Positions 29,697 to 36,673 of a DNA stretch of 64,000 nt are shown piece by piece. Below the pieces are notes generated by a model. It saw nothing but the letters and a program-made list of their open reading frames with translations, was not told where the DNA came from and did no database searches. The stretch is from Pseudonocardia sp. T1-2H. GTDB taxonomy: Bacteria; Actinomycetota; Actinomycetes; Mycobacteriales; Pseudonocardiaceae. The position numbers were made by a program, and so were the translations under genes. The stretch is taken from assembly GCF_038039215.1 (NCBI RefSeq), contig NZ_JBBPCL010000001.1, positions 4,588,001 to 4,652,000 of the forward strand, given 5' to 3'. Position 1 is the first letter of the stretch. Each line of letters starts with the position of its first letter.

Positions 29697-30407
29697 ATGA
29701 CCCAGACCGATCCGATGCGGATGCGCGAGGCCGTCGCCGAGTACGTCACCGCCCTGCACCGCTCCTACCTCGCCCAGGCGGACACGTTCCCGCCCGCCGC
29801 CCGCGGCCGGATGCCGTTGCTCACCGGCGGTCCGCTGCACGTGGTGGCGATCGGGGTGCGCAACCTGCACCTGCTCGCGACGCGGGAGGATCTCGGCCCG
29901 CTCCGCGGCCAGGAGGTGCAGCACACCGGCGCGCTGCCGGGCCTGCAGTGGACCCTCCGCTTCTACGACCCGGTCGTCGTGCCGGCACTCGGGCTGGTCG
30001 ACGAGTCCGTCGAACCGCAGTACGCCGAGGTCAGACACGCTCTCGGGCTGCAGACGACCGTCTACCACGTGGTCGCGCAGCCCGGCTCGGGCCTGACGCC
30101 GCACCACGCGGGCCACGTCGGCTCGGGCCTGGCGAGCGGCCACTCGGCCGCGATCCGGGACTTCGACACCATCCGCAGCCGGGTCCGCGGCCGGGAGTCC
30201 CTCGTCGACGAGCTGGTGGGTGCCTCGGTGGCCGGCCTCCCCCGCGCCCAGGCGTTGCTGGCCCGCGCCATCGCCCCCCGGGACCCGGCGGTGGCGGCCC
30301 TGGCGGAGAGCGCGACGCCGGACCCGGACGAGGTCCGCAAGGCCCTCCTCACCTCCCTCGGCGGCCGCCGCGACTGGACCCCGAGGCCGCCGGAGCCCCC
30401 CTCATGA
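29697..30407 (+). CDS. Protein of unknown function in the aromatic-degradation island
   Basis: 236 residues that I do not recognise. It starts MTQTDPMRMREAVAEYV. Histidines are frequent (AQPGSGLTPHHAGHVGSGLA) and the N-terminal LLTGGPLHVVAIGVRNLHLL looks structured. There is no signal peptide or membrane segment. The last ~60 residues are Ala/Pro-rich. Its stop overlaps the ATG of the IclR gene (ATGA), so the two are co-translated, and it shares an operator region with the extradiol dioxygenase operon. A role in ring-cleavage metabolism, possibly as a small metal enzyme or chaperone, is a guess from context only. Confidence 0.75.
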   Translation: MTQTDPMRMREAVAEYVTALHRSYLAQADTFPPAARGRMPLLTGGPLHVVAIGVRNLHLLATREDLGPLRGQEVQHTGALPGLQWTLRFYDPVVVPALGLVDESVEPQYAEVRHALGLQTTVYHVVAQPGSGLTPHHAGHVGSGLASGHSAAIRDFDTIRSRVRGRESLVDELVGASVAGLPRAQALLARAIAPRDPAVAALAESATPDPDEVRKALLTSLGGRRDWTPRPPEPPS

Positions 30408-31195
30408 CGGACGCCCCCCTCGCCACCGTCACCAACGCCGCCCGCCTCCTGAAGGCCTTCCGCACCCGCGAGGCCACCCTCGGCGTCTCGGAGCTCGCGC
30501 GACGCCTGGGCCTGCACAAATCCGTCGTCCACCGGCTCCTCGTCACCCTCGCGGGCGAGGGCATGATCGAGCAGGACCCGCACACCGGTGGTTACCGGCT
30601 CGGCGTCGTCATGGTCGAGCTCGGCGAGGCGGTCAAGGTCCACATGGACCTGCACGCCGCGGCCGGCCCGGTGCTCGCCCACCTGCGCGACGAGACCGGC
30701 GAGACCTGTCAGATCGGGGTGCTCGACGGCGTCGAGGTCGTCTACGTGGACCGCCTGGAGAGCGCCCACTCGCTGCGCCTGTTCACCGAGACCGGCCGCC
30801 GGGTCCCCGCGCACTGCACCAGTTCCGGGAAGGTGCTGCTCGCGCACCTGCCCGAGGCGGAGCGCGAGGACCGCCTCGCCGGGCCCTTCGCCGCGCTGAC
30901 CCCGCACACGCTCGTCGAGCCCGGGACACTGCGGGACGAGCTCGCGACCGTCCGGGCCCGCGGCTGGGCGGAGGCGGTGGACGAGCGGGAGATCGGGATC
31001 GCGTCGATCGCGGCGCCCGTCCGGGACCGCTACGGCGACGTCGTCGCGGCCCTCTCGATCGGCGCCCCGGGAGCCCGGTTCGGCGCCGCGGCCCGGCGGC
31101 GGCATGCGCGCTCGCTCGTCGAGGCGGGGGAGGCGATCTCCCGGCGTCTGGGCTGGTCGCCCGAGCCCGCCGAACGCGACGGACGGGGTGCGTGA
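30404..31195 (+). CDS. IclR family transcriptional regulator of the ring-cleavage operons
   Basis: 263 residues. Helix-turn-helix SELARRLGLHKSVVHRLL; effector domain with VEVVYVDRLESAHSLRL, CTSSGKVLLAHL and REIGIASIAAPV. It is the natural candidate to bind CCGTTC-N9-GAACGG, since that motif lies upstream of its own operon (29669), the hydratase operon (31233) and the dikinase/Rieske promoter region (42819-42866). Aromatic-acid sensing is common among such regulators. The effector here is unknown. Confidence 0.88.
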   Translation: MTDAPLATVTNAARLLKAFRTREATLGVSELARRLGLHKSVVHRLLVTLAGEGMIEQDPHTGGYRLGVVMVELGEAVKVHMDLHAAAGPVLAHLRDETGETCQIGVLDGVEVVYVDRLESAHSLRLFTETGRRVPAHCTSSGKVLLAHLPEAEREDRLAGPFAALTPHTLVEPGTLRDELATVRARGWAEAVDEREIGIASIAAPVRDRYGDVVAALSIGAPGARFGAAARRRHARSLVEAGEAISRRLGWSPEPAERDGRGA

Positions 31196-31232
31196 ACGCG
31201 AGGCCACCGCGTGCCTCGACTCGCGCGACCGT

Positions 31233-31253
31233 GGGTTCCGGTGAGCGGAACGG
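31233..31253. promoter_or_regulatory. IclR-type operator half-sites GTTC-N9-GAAC
   Basis: ggGTTC-N9-GAACgg lies 70 nt before the hydratase ATG. It keeps the 9-nt spacing of the 29669 and 42846 sites; the left flank differs at two positions. Confidence 0.5.
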
Positions 31254-31322
31254 GGGCGGTGACGAGGTGCGCCCCGGACGACAGGATGATCTCGGACTTC
31301 GAACGACGAGGAGAGGCCTGCG

Positions 31323-32120
31323 ATGCCCGTGACGGACGCCCGCGAGAAGGCGCAGGCGCTGTACGACGCCCGCCGCACCCGCATCCCGATCCCGCCCTTC
31401 ACCGACGACGACCCGTCGCTCGGCATGGCGGACGGCTACGCGGTGCAGAAGGAGCTGGTGGCGCTGCTCCTCGCGGACGGAGACAGCGTGGTCGGCTACA
31501 AGGTCGGTCTGACCTCGGAGCCGATGCAGAAGATGGTCGGCGTCGACTCCCCGGACTACGGCCCCGTCCTCGCCTCCACCGTCTACCGCGACGGGGACGA
31601 GATCCCGCTCGACCGGTTCATCGCGCCGAAGGTCGAGGCGGAGATCCTCTTCGTGCTCGGTGAGCGGCTGCAGGGCCCGGGCGTCACGGTGACGCAGGCC
31701 CGGGCCGCGATCGCCGGCGCCGTGGCGGGCATGGAGATCGTCGACTCGCGGATCGCGGACTGGCGGATCAAGCTCGCGGACACGGTCGCGGACCTGGCGT
31801 CGAACGGGGCGATGGCGACGTCGAGCCGGATCGTGCCGGTCGAGGACCTGGACACCCGGCTGATCGGGATGACCCTCACCCGCAACGGCGAGCTGATCGA
31901 CACCGGCGCGGGTGCCGCGGCGCTCGGGGACCCGGTGGCGGTCGTCGCCTGGCTGGCGAACGTGCTGGGCGAGAACGGCATCGCGCTCGAACCCGGCCAC
32001 CTGGTGATGACGGGCGCGCTGCACGCGGCGGTCCCGATGACGCCCGGCGACGTGTTCCGGGCCGAGTTCGACCGGCTGGGCCCGGTCACGATCCGCGTCG
32101 GCGCGGGAGGCAACGCATGA
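31323..32120 (+). CDS. 2-Hydroxypenta-2,4-dienoate hydratase-like enzyme (hydratase/decarboxylase family)
   Basis: 265 residues with the FAH-like fold of MhpD/DmpE/DmpH enzymes: VVGYKVGLTSEPMQ, PKVEAEILFVLGERL, GMEIVDSRIADW, MTGALHAAVPM. It adds water to the dienoate left after meta-cleavage, giving a 4-hydroxy-2-oxo acid. A GGAGAGG ribosome binding site precedes the ATG. It overlaps its paralogue downstream (ATGA). Which of the pair is hydratase and which decarboxylase cannot be settled by eye; order and motif similarity favour the assignment given. Confidence 0.85.
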   Translation: MPVTDAREKAQALYDARRTRIPIPPFTDDDPSLGMADGYAVQKELVALLLADGDSVVGYKVGLTSEPMQKMVGVDSPDYGPVLASTVYRDGDEIPLDRFIAPKVEAEILFVLGERLQGPGVTVTQARAAIAGAVAGMEIVDSRIADWRIKLADTVADLASNGAMATSSRIVPVEDLDTRLIGMTLTRNGELIDTGAGAAALGDPVAVVAWLANVLGENGIALEPGHLVMTGALHAAVPMTPGDVFRAEFDRLGPVTIRVGAGGNA

Positions 32121-32875
32121 ACGTGTCCGAACTCGCGGCCCGGCTGAGCAAGGCCGTCGCGGACCGCACCGCCATCGAGCAGCTCTCCGCGGACGTCCCC
32201 GAGCTCGACCTCACCACCGCCTACCAGGTGCAACGCGAGCTGCGCGACGCCGCGGGCCCGCTCGTCGGCTGGAAGCTCGGCGTCACGAGCCGGGCGAAGC
32301 AGGCGCAGGTCGGCGTCAGCGACCCGGTGTTCGGCTTCCTGGCCGGGGCCAACGCCGTCGACCTCGGGGAGCCGCTCGACACCTCCGCGCTGATCCAGCC
32401 GCGCTGCGAACCGGAGATCGTGTTCGTCCTGGGCCGTGACCTCGCCGGACCGCACGTCACGGCGTCCGACGTCGTCGCGGCCTCGTCCGGCGTGGCCGTC
32501 GGTATCGAGGTCCTCGACTCCCGCTACACCGACTACAGGTTCACGATGGCCGACGTCGTCGCGGACAACACGTCGGCCGGCCGGTTCGTGGTCGGCACGC
32601 CCGTCCCGCCCGGGTCGATCGACCTCCGGCTGGTCGGCGTGGTGCTGGAGAAGAACGGCAAGGTCGTCGCGACGGCGTCGGGGGCCGCCTCGCTCGGCCA
32701 CCCGGCCGCCGCGGTGGCGTGGCTGGTCCGCCAGCTCGCCGCCGACGGCGAGGGGCTGAGCGCGGGCGAGATCGTGCTGTCCGGCGGCCTCACCGCCGCG
32801 GTCCCGGTGGCCCCGGGCGACGTGGTCGTCGCCTCGATCGACCGGCTCGGCACCGTCGAGCTCGGCTGCAGGTAG
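32117..32875 (+). CDS. 4-Oxalocrotonate decarboxylase-like enzyme (hydratase/decarboxylase family)
   Basis: 252 residues, paralogous to the gene before it (GWKLGVTSRAKQAQ, PRCEPEIVFVLG, GIEVLDSRYTDYRF, SGGLTAAVPVAPGDV). In the dehydrogenative branch of meta-cleavage, 4-oxalocrotonate is isomerised by a tautomerase and then decarboxylated; the tautomerase gene follows after one hairpin. The ATG lies inside the stop of the hydratase gene, consistent with complex formation, since DmpE and DmpH homologues associate. Confidence 0.83.
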   Translation: MNVSELAARLSKAVADRTAIEQLSADVPELDLTTAYQVQRELRDAAGPLVGWKLGVTSRAKQAQVGVSDPVFGFLAGANAVDLGEPLDTSALIQPRCEPEIVFVLGRDLAGPHVTASDVVAASSGVAVGIEVLDSRYTDYRFTMADVVADNTSAGRFVVGTPVPPGSIDLRLVGVVLEKNGKVVATASGAASLGHPAAAVAWLVRQLAADGEGLSAGEIVLSGGLTAAVPVAPGDVVVASIDRLGTVELGCR

Positions 32876-32881
32876 AGCCCA

Positions 32882-32927
32882 CCTGTGCGCGTGGAACCTC
32901 GTTCTAGCGAGGTTTCACGCGCACAGG
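32882..32927. repeat. 20-bp intergenic hairpin, CCTGTGCGCG family
   Basis: Arms at 32882-32901 and 32908-32927 match at 19 of 20 positions; loop ttctag. It starts 7 nt after the decarboxylase stop and ends 25 nt before the tautomerase ATG. Its inner AACCTCG-TTCTAG-CGAGGTT core recurs at 54194 and 54767. Confidence 0.88.
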
Positions 32928-32952
32928 GCGGGGTGAGCAGGGAGGACGCGAC

Positions 32953-33156
32953 ATGCCGTTGATCCAGGTGACGATCGGGCGCGGGCGCACGCCGGAGCAG
33001 CTCCAGGCCCTGGGCCAGGCGCTGACCGACGCCGCCGAGAAATCGATCGGGGCGAAGCGCGAGTCCATCCGCGTGGTCCTCACCGAGTGCGAGCCGGAGC
33101 ACTGGTTCGTGGGCGGCGAGACCCTCGCGGAGCTGCGGGCGTCCGGGCGCAGGTAG
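32953..33156 (+). CDS. 4-Oxalocrotonate tautomerase-like protein
   Basis: 67 residues, typical of the small 4-OT family. Proline 2 would become the catalytic N-terminal base after removal of methionine (MPLIQVTIGRGRTPEQL). The AGGGAGGA ribosome binding site is strong. The stop overlaps the GTG of the Rieske ferredoxin gene (TAGTG). It isomerises 2-hydroxymuconate to 4-oxalocrotonate, the substrate of the decarboxylase just upstream. Confidence 0.9.
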   Translation: MPLIQVTIGRGRTPEQLQALGQALTDAAEKSIGAKRESIRVVLTECEPEHWFVGGETLAELRASGRR

Positions 33157-33521
33157 TGAGCCTGGTCCGGCTGGACGGTCCGGGCGTCGTCACCAGCGAC
33201 GACGGCCGGACCTTCGCGGTGTTCGCCGACGCCGGCGGCTACCGGGTCACCGACGCGCTCTGCCCGCACAACAAGGGCCCCCTCGACCAGGGCTGGCTGC
33301 GTAGCGGAGAGGGACAGGGGCGCGGCGCGACCGTGACCTGCCCCTGGCACTGGTACCGCTTCGACCTCGAGACCGGCGAGTGCGACGCCTCGCCCCGGCA
33401 CCGGCTCGGGGTCTACCCCGTGCTCGAGCGGGACGGGGCGTGGTTCGCGGACGTGGGCGAGCCCGCGGCGGCGCTGTCCTGGGCGGAGCGGCTCCGGGCG
33501 CACGCCCGCGGCGACGCCTGA
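33156..33521 (+). CDS. Rieske [2Fe-2S] ferredoxin
   Basis: 121 residues with both halves of the Rieske motif: CPHNKGPLDQGW (C-x-H) and CPWHWYRFDLETG (C-x2-H). It starts at GTG 33156, overlapping the tautomerase stop. The separate ferredoxin is a plausible electron donor for the two Rieske oxygenases encoded at 36.7 and 42.9 kb. A ferredoxin reductase is not seen in the window. Confidence 0.9.
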   Translation: MSLVRLDGPGVVTSDDGRTFAVFADAGGYRVTDALCPHNKGPLDQGWLRSGEGQGRGATVTCPWHWYRFDLETGECDASPRHRLGVYPVLERDGAWFADVGEPAAALSWAERLRAHARGDA

Positions 33522-33615
33522 CCTGCAGGGACCCGCCCGCCGATCACCGAGGATCACGACGCCGTGACCCCGACGGCGGCTTGTCCGCACGCGCACGCCC
33601 TGGCTGGATGAGGGA

Positions 33616-34398
33616 ATGCCCCGGCGTGCCCTGGTCCTCCTGCTGAGCTGTCTGACCCTGCTCGGCGTGGCCACGGCCGTCGCCCCGGCCGCCTCGGCGG
33701 ACGCCGGGCCGGAGTACGTCGCCCTCGGGGACTCCTACGCCGCGGGCGTCGGCGCCTCCCCCGACGGCGTGAGCGGCGCCTGCCTGCGCAGCCCGCATTC
33801 CTACCCCGCCCTCTACGCCCGGCCCCGGCCGCTGACCCACGTCGCCTGCAGCGGCGCGACCACGGCCGACGTCCTGCGCCACCAGGTCGAGGCCGTCACC
33901 GCCACCACCGATCTGGTGACGATCACCGTCGGCGGCAACGACGCCGGCTTCTCCCCGGTGCTCACCACCTGCTCCACCGCCGCGGCGGACGAGACGTGCG
34001 CGCGGGCCGTCCGGGCCGGGGGGTCGGTCGCGCGCTTCGCGCTCCCGGTCGGGCTCGCCGCCGACTACGGGACGATCCGGCTGCGCGCGCCGCACGCCCG
34101 GATCGTCGTCCTCGGCTATCCCCGGCTCTTCGACGAGACGCCGAACTGTGCCGGCGTCCCGAACCAGGCCCGCAGGGTCCTGCTCAACCACGGCGCGGAC
34201 ACCCTGAACGCCGCGATCCGCAGGAGCGCGGCGCGCCTGGGTGCCGAGTTCGTCGACGTGCGCCCGGCGTTCGAGGGCCACGGGGTGTGCAGCGCGGACC
34301 CGTGGATCAACGGGCCGGCGGCGGCCGGCGCCTACCACCCGACGGCGCGCGGCTATGCGCTCGGCTACCTCCCCGCGCTGGTCGCCGCGGCGGCCTGA
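33616..34398 (+). CDS. Secreted SGNH/GDSL-family lipase/esterase
   Basis: 260 residues with an N-terminal signal peptide (RRALVLLLSCLTLLGVATAV, then a likely cut after ASA). Block I ALGDSYAAGVGAS holds the serine nucleophile, GGNDAGF is block III, and YHPTARGYALGY holds the catalytic histidine. Six cysteines suggest disulfides. It resembles Streptomyces SGNH lipases. It could release aromatic acids from esters outside the cell, but proximity to the island is the only basis for that. Confidence 0.9.
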   Translation: MPRRALVLLLSCLTLLGVATAVAPAASADAGPEYVALGDSYAAGVGASPDGVSGACLRSPHSYPALYARPRPLTHVACSGATTADVLRHQVEAVTATTDLVTITVGGNDAGFSPVLTTCSTAAADETCARAVRAGGSVARFALPVGLAADYGTIRLRAPHARIVVLGYPRLFDETPNCAGVPNQARRVLLNHGADTLNAAIRRSAARLGAEFVDVRPAFEGHGVCSADPWINGPAAAGAYHPTARGYALGYLPALVAAAA

Positions 34399-34404
34399 CC
34401 AGGC

Positions 34405-34929
34405 CTACTGCTCCCGCGTGACCGCCGCCAGGACCGCGGCCAACGCCCCGTCCGCGAGCGCCCGCATCTCCTCGTCCGTCCGGTCCTGGATCGGGTGCGG
34501 GACGAAGACCGACGGCACCTCGCGATAGCCCAGCGCCTTGGCCTGAGCGGCGGCGGCCACGACGAACTCCGTGGACGCGAGGAAGGCCGCGATGACGCCC
34601 CGGCCCTCGAGGGCGGCGAAGTCGTGCACACTGCACGACGTGCAGGATCCTCAATCGGCGAGGGCCTCGATCACCACGTCGCACCGGGCGGTGATCTCGC
34701 GCCGCAGGTCCGGCGGCATCGGCTTGGCGAAGGTCGGCTTGGCGTAGCGGCGCACGGCGATCCCGCGGCCGGCCAGCAACTCCTCGAGCCGGTCGAGGAA
34801 CACGTCCCCCCGCGCCTTGGCGATGTCCAGCAGCCCCACCCGCAGGCCGTCGAGCGACGCGGGCCGCTCCAGGGGGGTGCGCGAGTCCGGCGCCCGCTCG
34901 TCGGTCGGGTCCATGATCGTCAGCGCCAC
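34405..34929 (-). CDS. UGSC-family selenoprotein (selenocysteine at in-frame TGA)
   Basis: 174 residues if the TGA at 34653-34651 is read as selenocysteine, U93. The frame is uninterrupted on both sides, and the motif around it reads ALAD-U-GSCTSCSVHDF, the UGSC signature for which the family is named (in other members a cysteine replaces U). U93 and C96 would form a CxxC-like redox pair, with C99 close by. A 7-bp hairpin lies 12-30 nt after the TGA, the distance used by the E. coli fdhF SECIS. The start GTG 34929 has GAGAGAGG upstream and overlaps the stop of the thioredoxin-domain gene; ATG 34914 is an alternative. A standard caller would split it in two. Function unknown. Confidence 0.85.
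34621..34639 (-). promoter_or_regulatory. Predicted bacterial SECIS hairpin
   Basis: In the minus-strand mRNA: GUCGUGC-AGUGU-GCACGAC, a perfect 7-bp stem with a 5-nt loop. The stem starts 12 nt after the UGA and the GU-containing loop lies at +19 to +23, matching the geometry of the fdhF SECIS bound by SelB. Confidence 0.7.
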
Positions 34930-36374
34930 GGGTCCACCTCTCTCGTCACGGGCCGGCTGCCGCCGGGGCCGCCCGCCCATCCGCCGATCACGGCGGAGAA
35001 CATCCCCGCCCCTCCCCCGGCGTGCACGATCTGCAGCCCACCGGGCCGGAACTTGGGGAGCGGACGGTCGGAGTCCGACACCGGGACGCCCTCCTCGATG
35101 CCGCCCGCCCCGCGCTCGATCTCGGCCCGGTCGAGCAGCAGGAGCGCATCCAGCTCGGCCGTCAACCGCGTGCGGTCCCAGCCCGCGGCCGCGAACACCC
35201 GCGCGTGCTCGGGGCAGACGACCAGCGTCGCGTCGAACCCGATCACCAGCTTGGGATGACAGACCGCGCGCAGGCCGAGCGCGAGCGAACGGGCCAGCGA
35301 CTCCGGCGTCCGGGAGATCTGGTCCACCACGCCGCGCGGTCCCTCGGCCGCGAACACCGTGACCGCCGAGCGGCCCGGGGCGACGCCGTAGGTCTCGGCG
35401 AGGGGCTCCCACGGGGAGCCTTCCTCGTCCTCGGCGAAGCAGAAACCGATCTTGCCGGGGTGCCCGAGCGCGGCCCGGTCGACCTCGCCCGGGCGCCCGC
35501 CACCGACGTTGCGGATGACGAGCTGCAGCGCGCGGCCGATCGTCGAGTTCGCCCGGTTGCCCTGGCCGAGTGCGTTGCCCCGGGAGTTCATCCCGATCTC
35601 GGGCGCGACCGGGCCGTTGACCACGATGGCCGGGCCGGCGCCCCAGGTCGTCGCGAGCAGACCGTGGGCGTTGAACTCGTCCGTGCACGCGGCCTCGACG
35701 GCGGCAAGCACCACGGGCAGGTAGTCGGGCTTGCACCCGGCGAGGACGGCGTTGATCGCGACCTTCTCGACGGTCGCCTCGGCGAGGTTCGGTGGGATGA
35801 CCGCGACCACCTCCGAGGGCGCCCGCGACGTGCCTTCCAGCATCCGCAGGACCCGGGCGGGGGTCGGCGCGACGACCGGCAGGCCGTCGGAGTATCCGCG
35901 GTCGAACATCGCCTCGGACTCGTCCTCCAGCTCCGCGATCTCCAGCCGGCGCGACGACAGCGTGCCGCCCCGGGTGCGGACCAGCAGCTCCTCGGCGACC
36001 TCCGGATCGTGGGTGCGCGACCCGCAACCCGGCCGGTGCTCCGGCAGGCCGGCGCCGAGGTCGTCGATCCCGGTGAGCGCGGCCCACGACGCGCGCAGCC
36101 ACCCGACGGTCCGCTCCACCTCGACGCCGCCCGCGAAGCGGATCAGCGTGGGGACGGTGTCGATGTCGAGGGCGAGGCTGCCGTCCAGCGCGGTGTCGTC
36201 GCGCAGGTCGGCGACCCCAGCGGGGAACGCGGGGTCGTCCTGGGTGAACACGGCCACCTGCGGCAGCGCGGCGAGGACGGGTTCGACCAGCCGGCACGTC
36301 GGACAGTCCTGCTTGACGACGGCGACGAGCCCGTCGGACGGGAGCGCGACCGTCGGATCCGTCTGTGCCGACAT
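34920..36374 (-). CDS. Thioredoxin-domain protein with large conserved C-terminal domain, partner of the UGSC selenoprotein
   Basis: 484 residues. Residues 15-100 form a thioredoxin-like domain: redox motif DCPTC (C24, C27) and the cis-proline loop DTVPTLIRF (P75). C113 (GCGSRTH) follows. Residues from about 150 form a domain I cannot name, with GYSDGLPVVAPTPARVLRML, LAGCKPDYLPVVLAAVEA and NSRGNALGQGNRANSTIG. There is no signal peptide. The message is probably leaderless (TAGCGT 6 nt before the ATG). Its stop overlaps the selenoprotein start, so the two are made together. The pairing suggests that the CPTC site reduces or loads the UGSC site (inference). Confidence 0.82.
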   Translation of the reverse strand: MSAQTDPTVALPSDGLVAVVKQDCPTCRLVEPVLAALPQVAVFTQDDPAFPAGVADLRDDTALDGSLALDIDTVPTLIRFAGGVEVERTVGWLRASWAALTGIDDLGAGLPEHRPGCGSRTHDPEVAEELLVRTRGGTLSSRRLEIAELEDESEAMFDRGYSDGLPVVAPTPARVLRMLEGTSRAPSEVVAVIPPNLAEATVEKVAINAVLAGCKPDYLPVVLAAVEAACTDEFNAHGLLATTWGAGPAIVVNGPVAPEIGMNSRGNALGQGNRANSTIGRALQLVIRNVGGGRPGEVDRAALGHPGKIGFCFAEDEEGSPWEPLAETYGVAPGRSAVTVFAAEGPRGVVDQISRTPESLARSLALGLRAVCHPKLVIGFDATLVVCPEHARVFAAAGWDRTRLTAELDALLLLDRAEIERGAGGIEEGVPVSDSDRPLPKFRPGGLQIVHAGGGAGMFSAVIGGWAGGPGGSRPVTREVDPWR

Positions 36375-36380
36375 GTGATC

Positions 36381-36386
36381 ACGCTA
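36381..36386 (-). promoter_or_regulatory. -10 element for the leaderless thioredoxin/UGSC operon
   Basis: TAGCGT on the minus strand, 6 nt before ATG 36374, with no ribosome binding site in between. Confidence 0.45.
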
Positions 36387-36433
36387 GCCCGCCCGACGAC
36401 GCGGGCACAGTCCACAGGACGGCCGGCCGGCGG

Positions 36434-36673
36434 TCAGTGGTCCGGCTCGTGCCCGACCACCCCGCCGTCGGACGTCGTGATCTCCCCGCTCCAGCCGCAG
36501 CCGCCGCACCAGCAGTAGAACCGGCGCTCGTCGGCCTCCCAGAACTCCGTCGCCATCGGGAACCGGGCGGCGCACCGCGGGCAGAACCGGGGGGCGTCGC
36601 GCCGGTGGGCGTCCGCGTCCTCGGTGAAGCGCCGGTCCGGGCGCGCCCCACCGGGTAGCTCGGAGACGCTCAC
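36434..36673 (-). CDS. Small zinc-ribbon protein coupled to Rieske oxygenase 1
   Basis: 79 residues from GTG 36673, overlapping the oxygenase stop (GTGA). Four or more cysteines form a ribbon: FCPRC, then FYCWCGGCGW. The C-terminus ends GVVGHEPDH. A 55-residue protein with the same plan (FCPGC, FLCWCAAC, SHEPEH, and FW-x-AD-R-F between) follows the second Rieske oxygenase at 44146. The recurrence shows it is a real gene with a job tied to these oxygenases, perhaps metal delivery or subunit assembly. I know no named family. Confidence 0.75.
   Translation of the reverse strand: MSVSELPGGARPDRRFTEDADAHRRDAPRFCPRCAARFPMATEFWEADERRFYCWCGGCGWSGEITTSDGGVVGHEPDH

Noticed and set aside
34651..34653. 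TGA as a true stop, making two short genes or a pseudogene
   Set aside because: Both halves are family-conserved, in the same frame, with the TGA in the UGSC position and a hairpin at SECIS distance.
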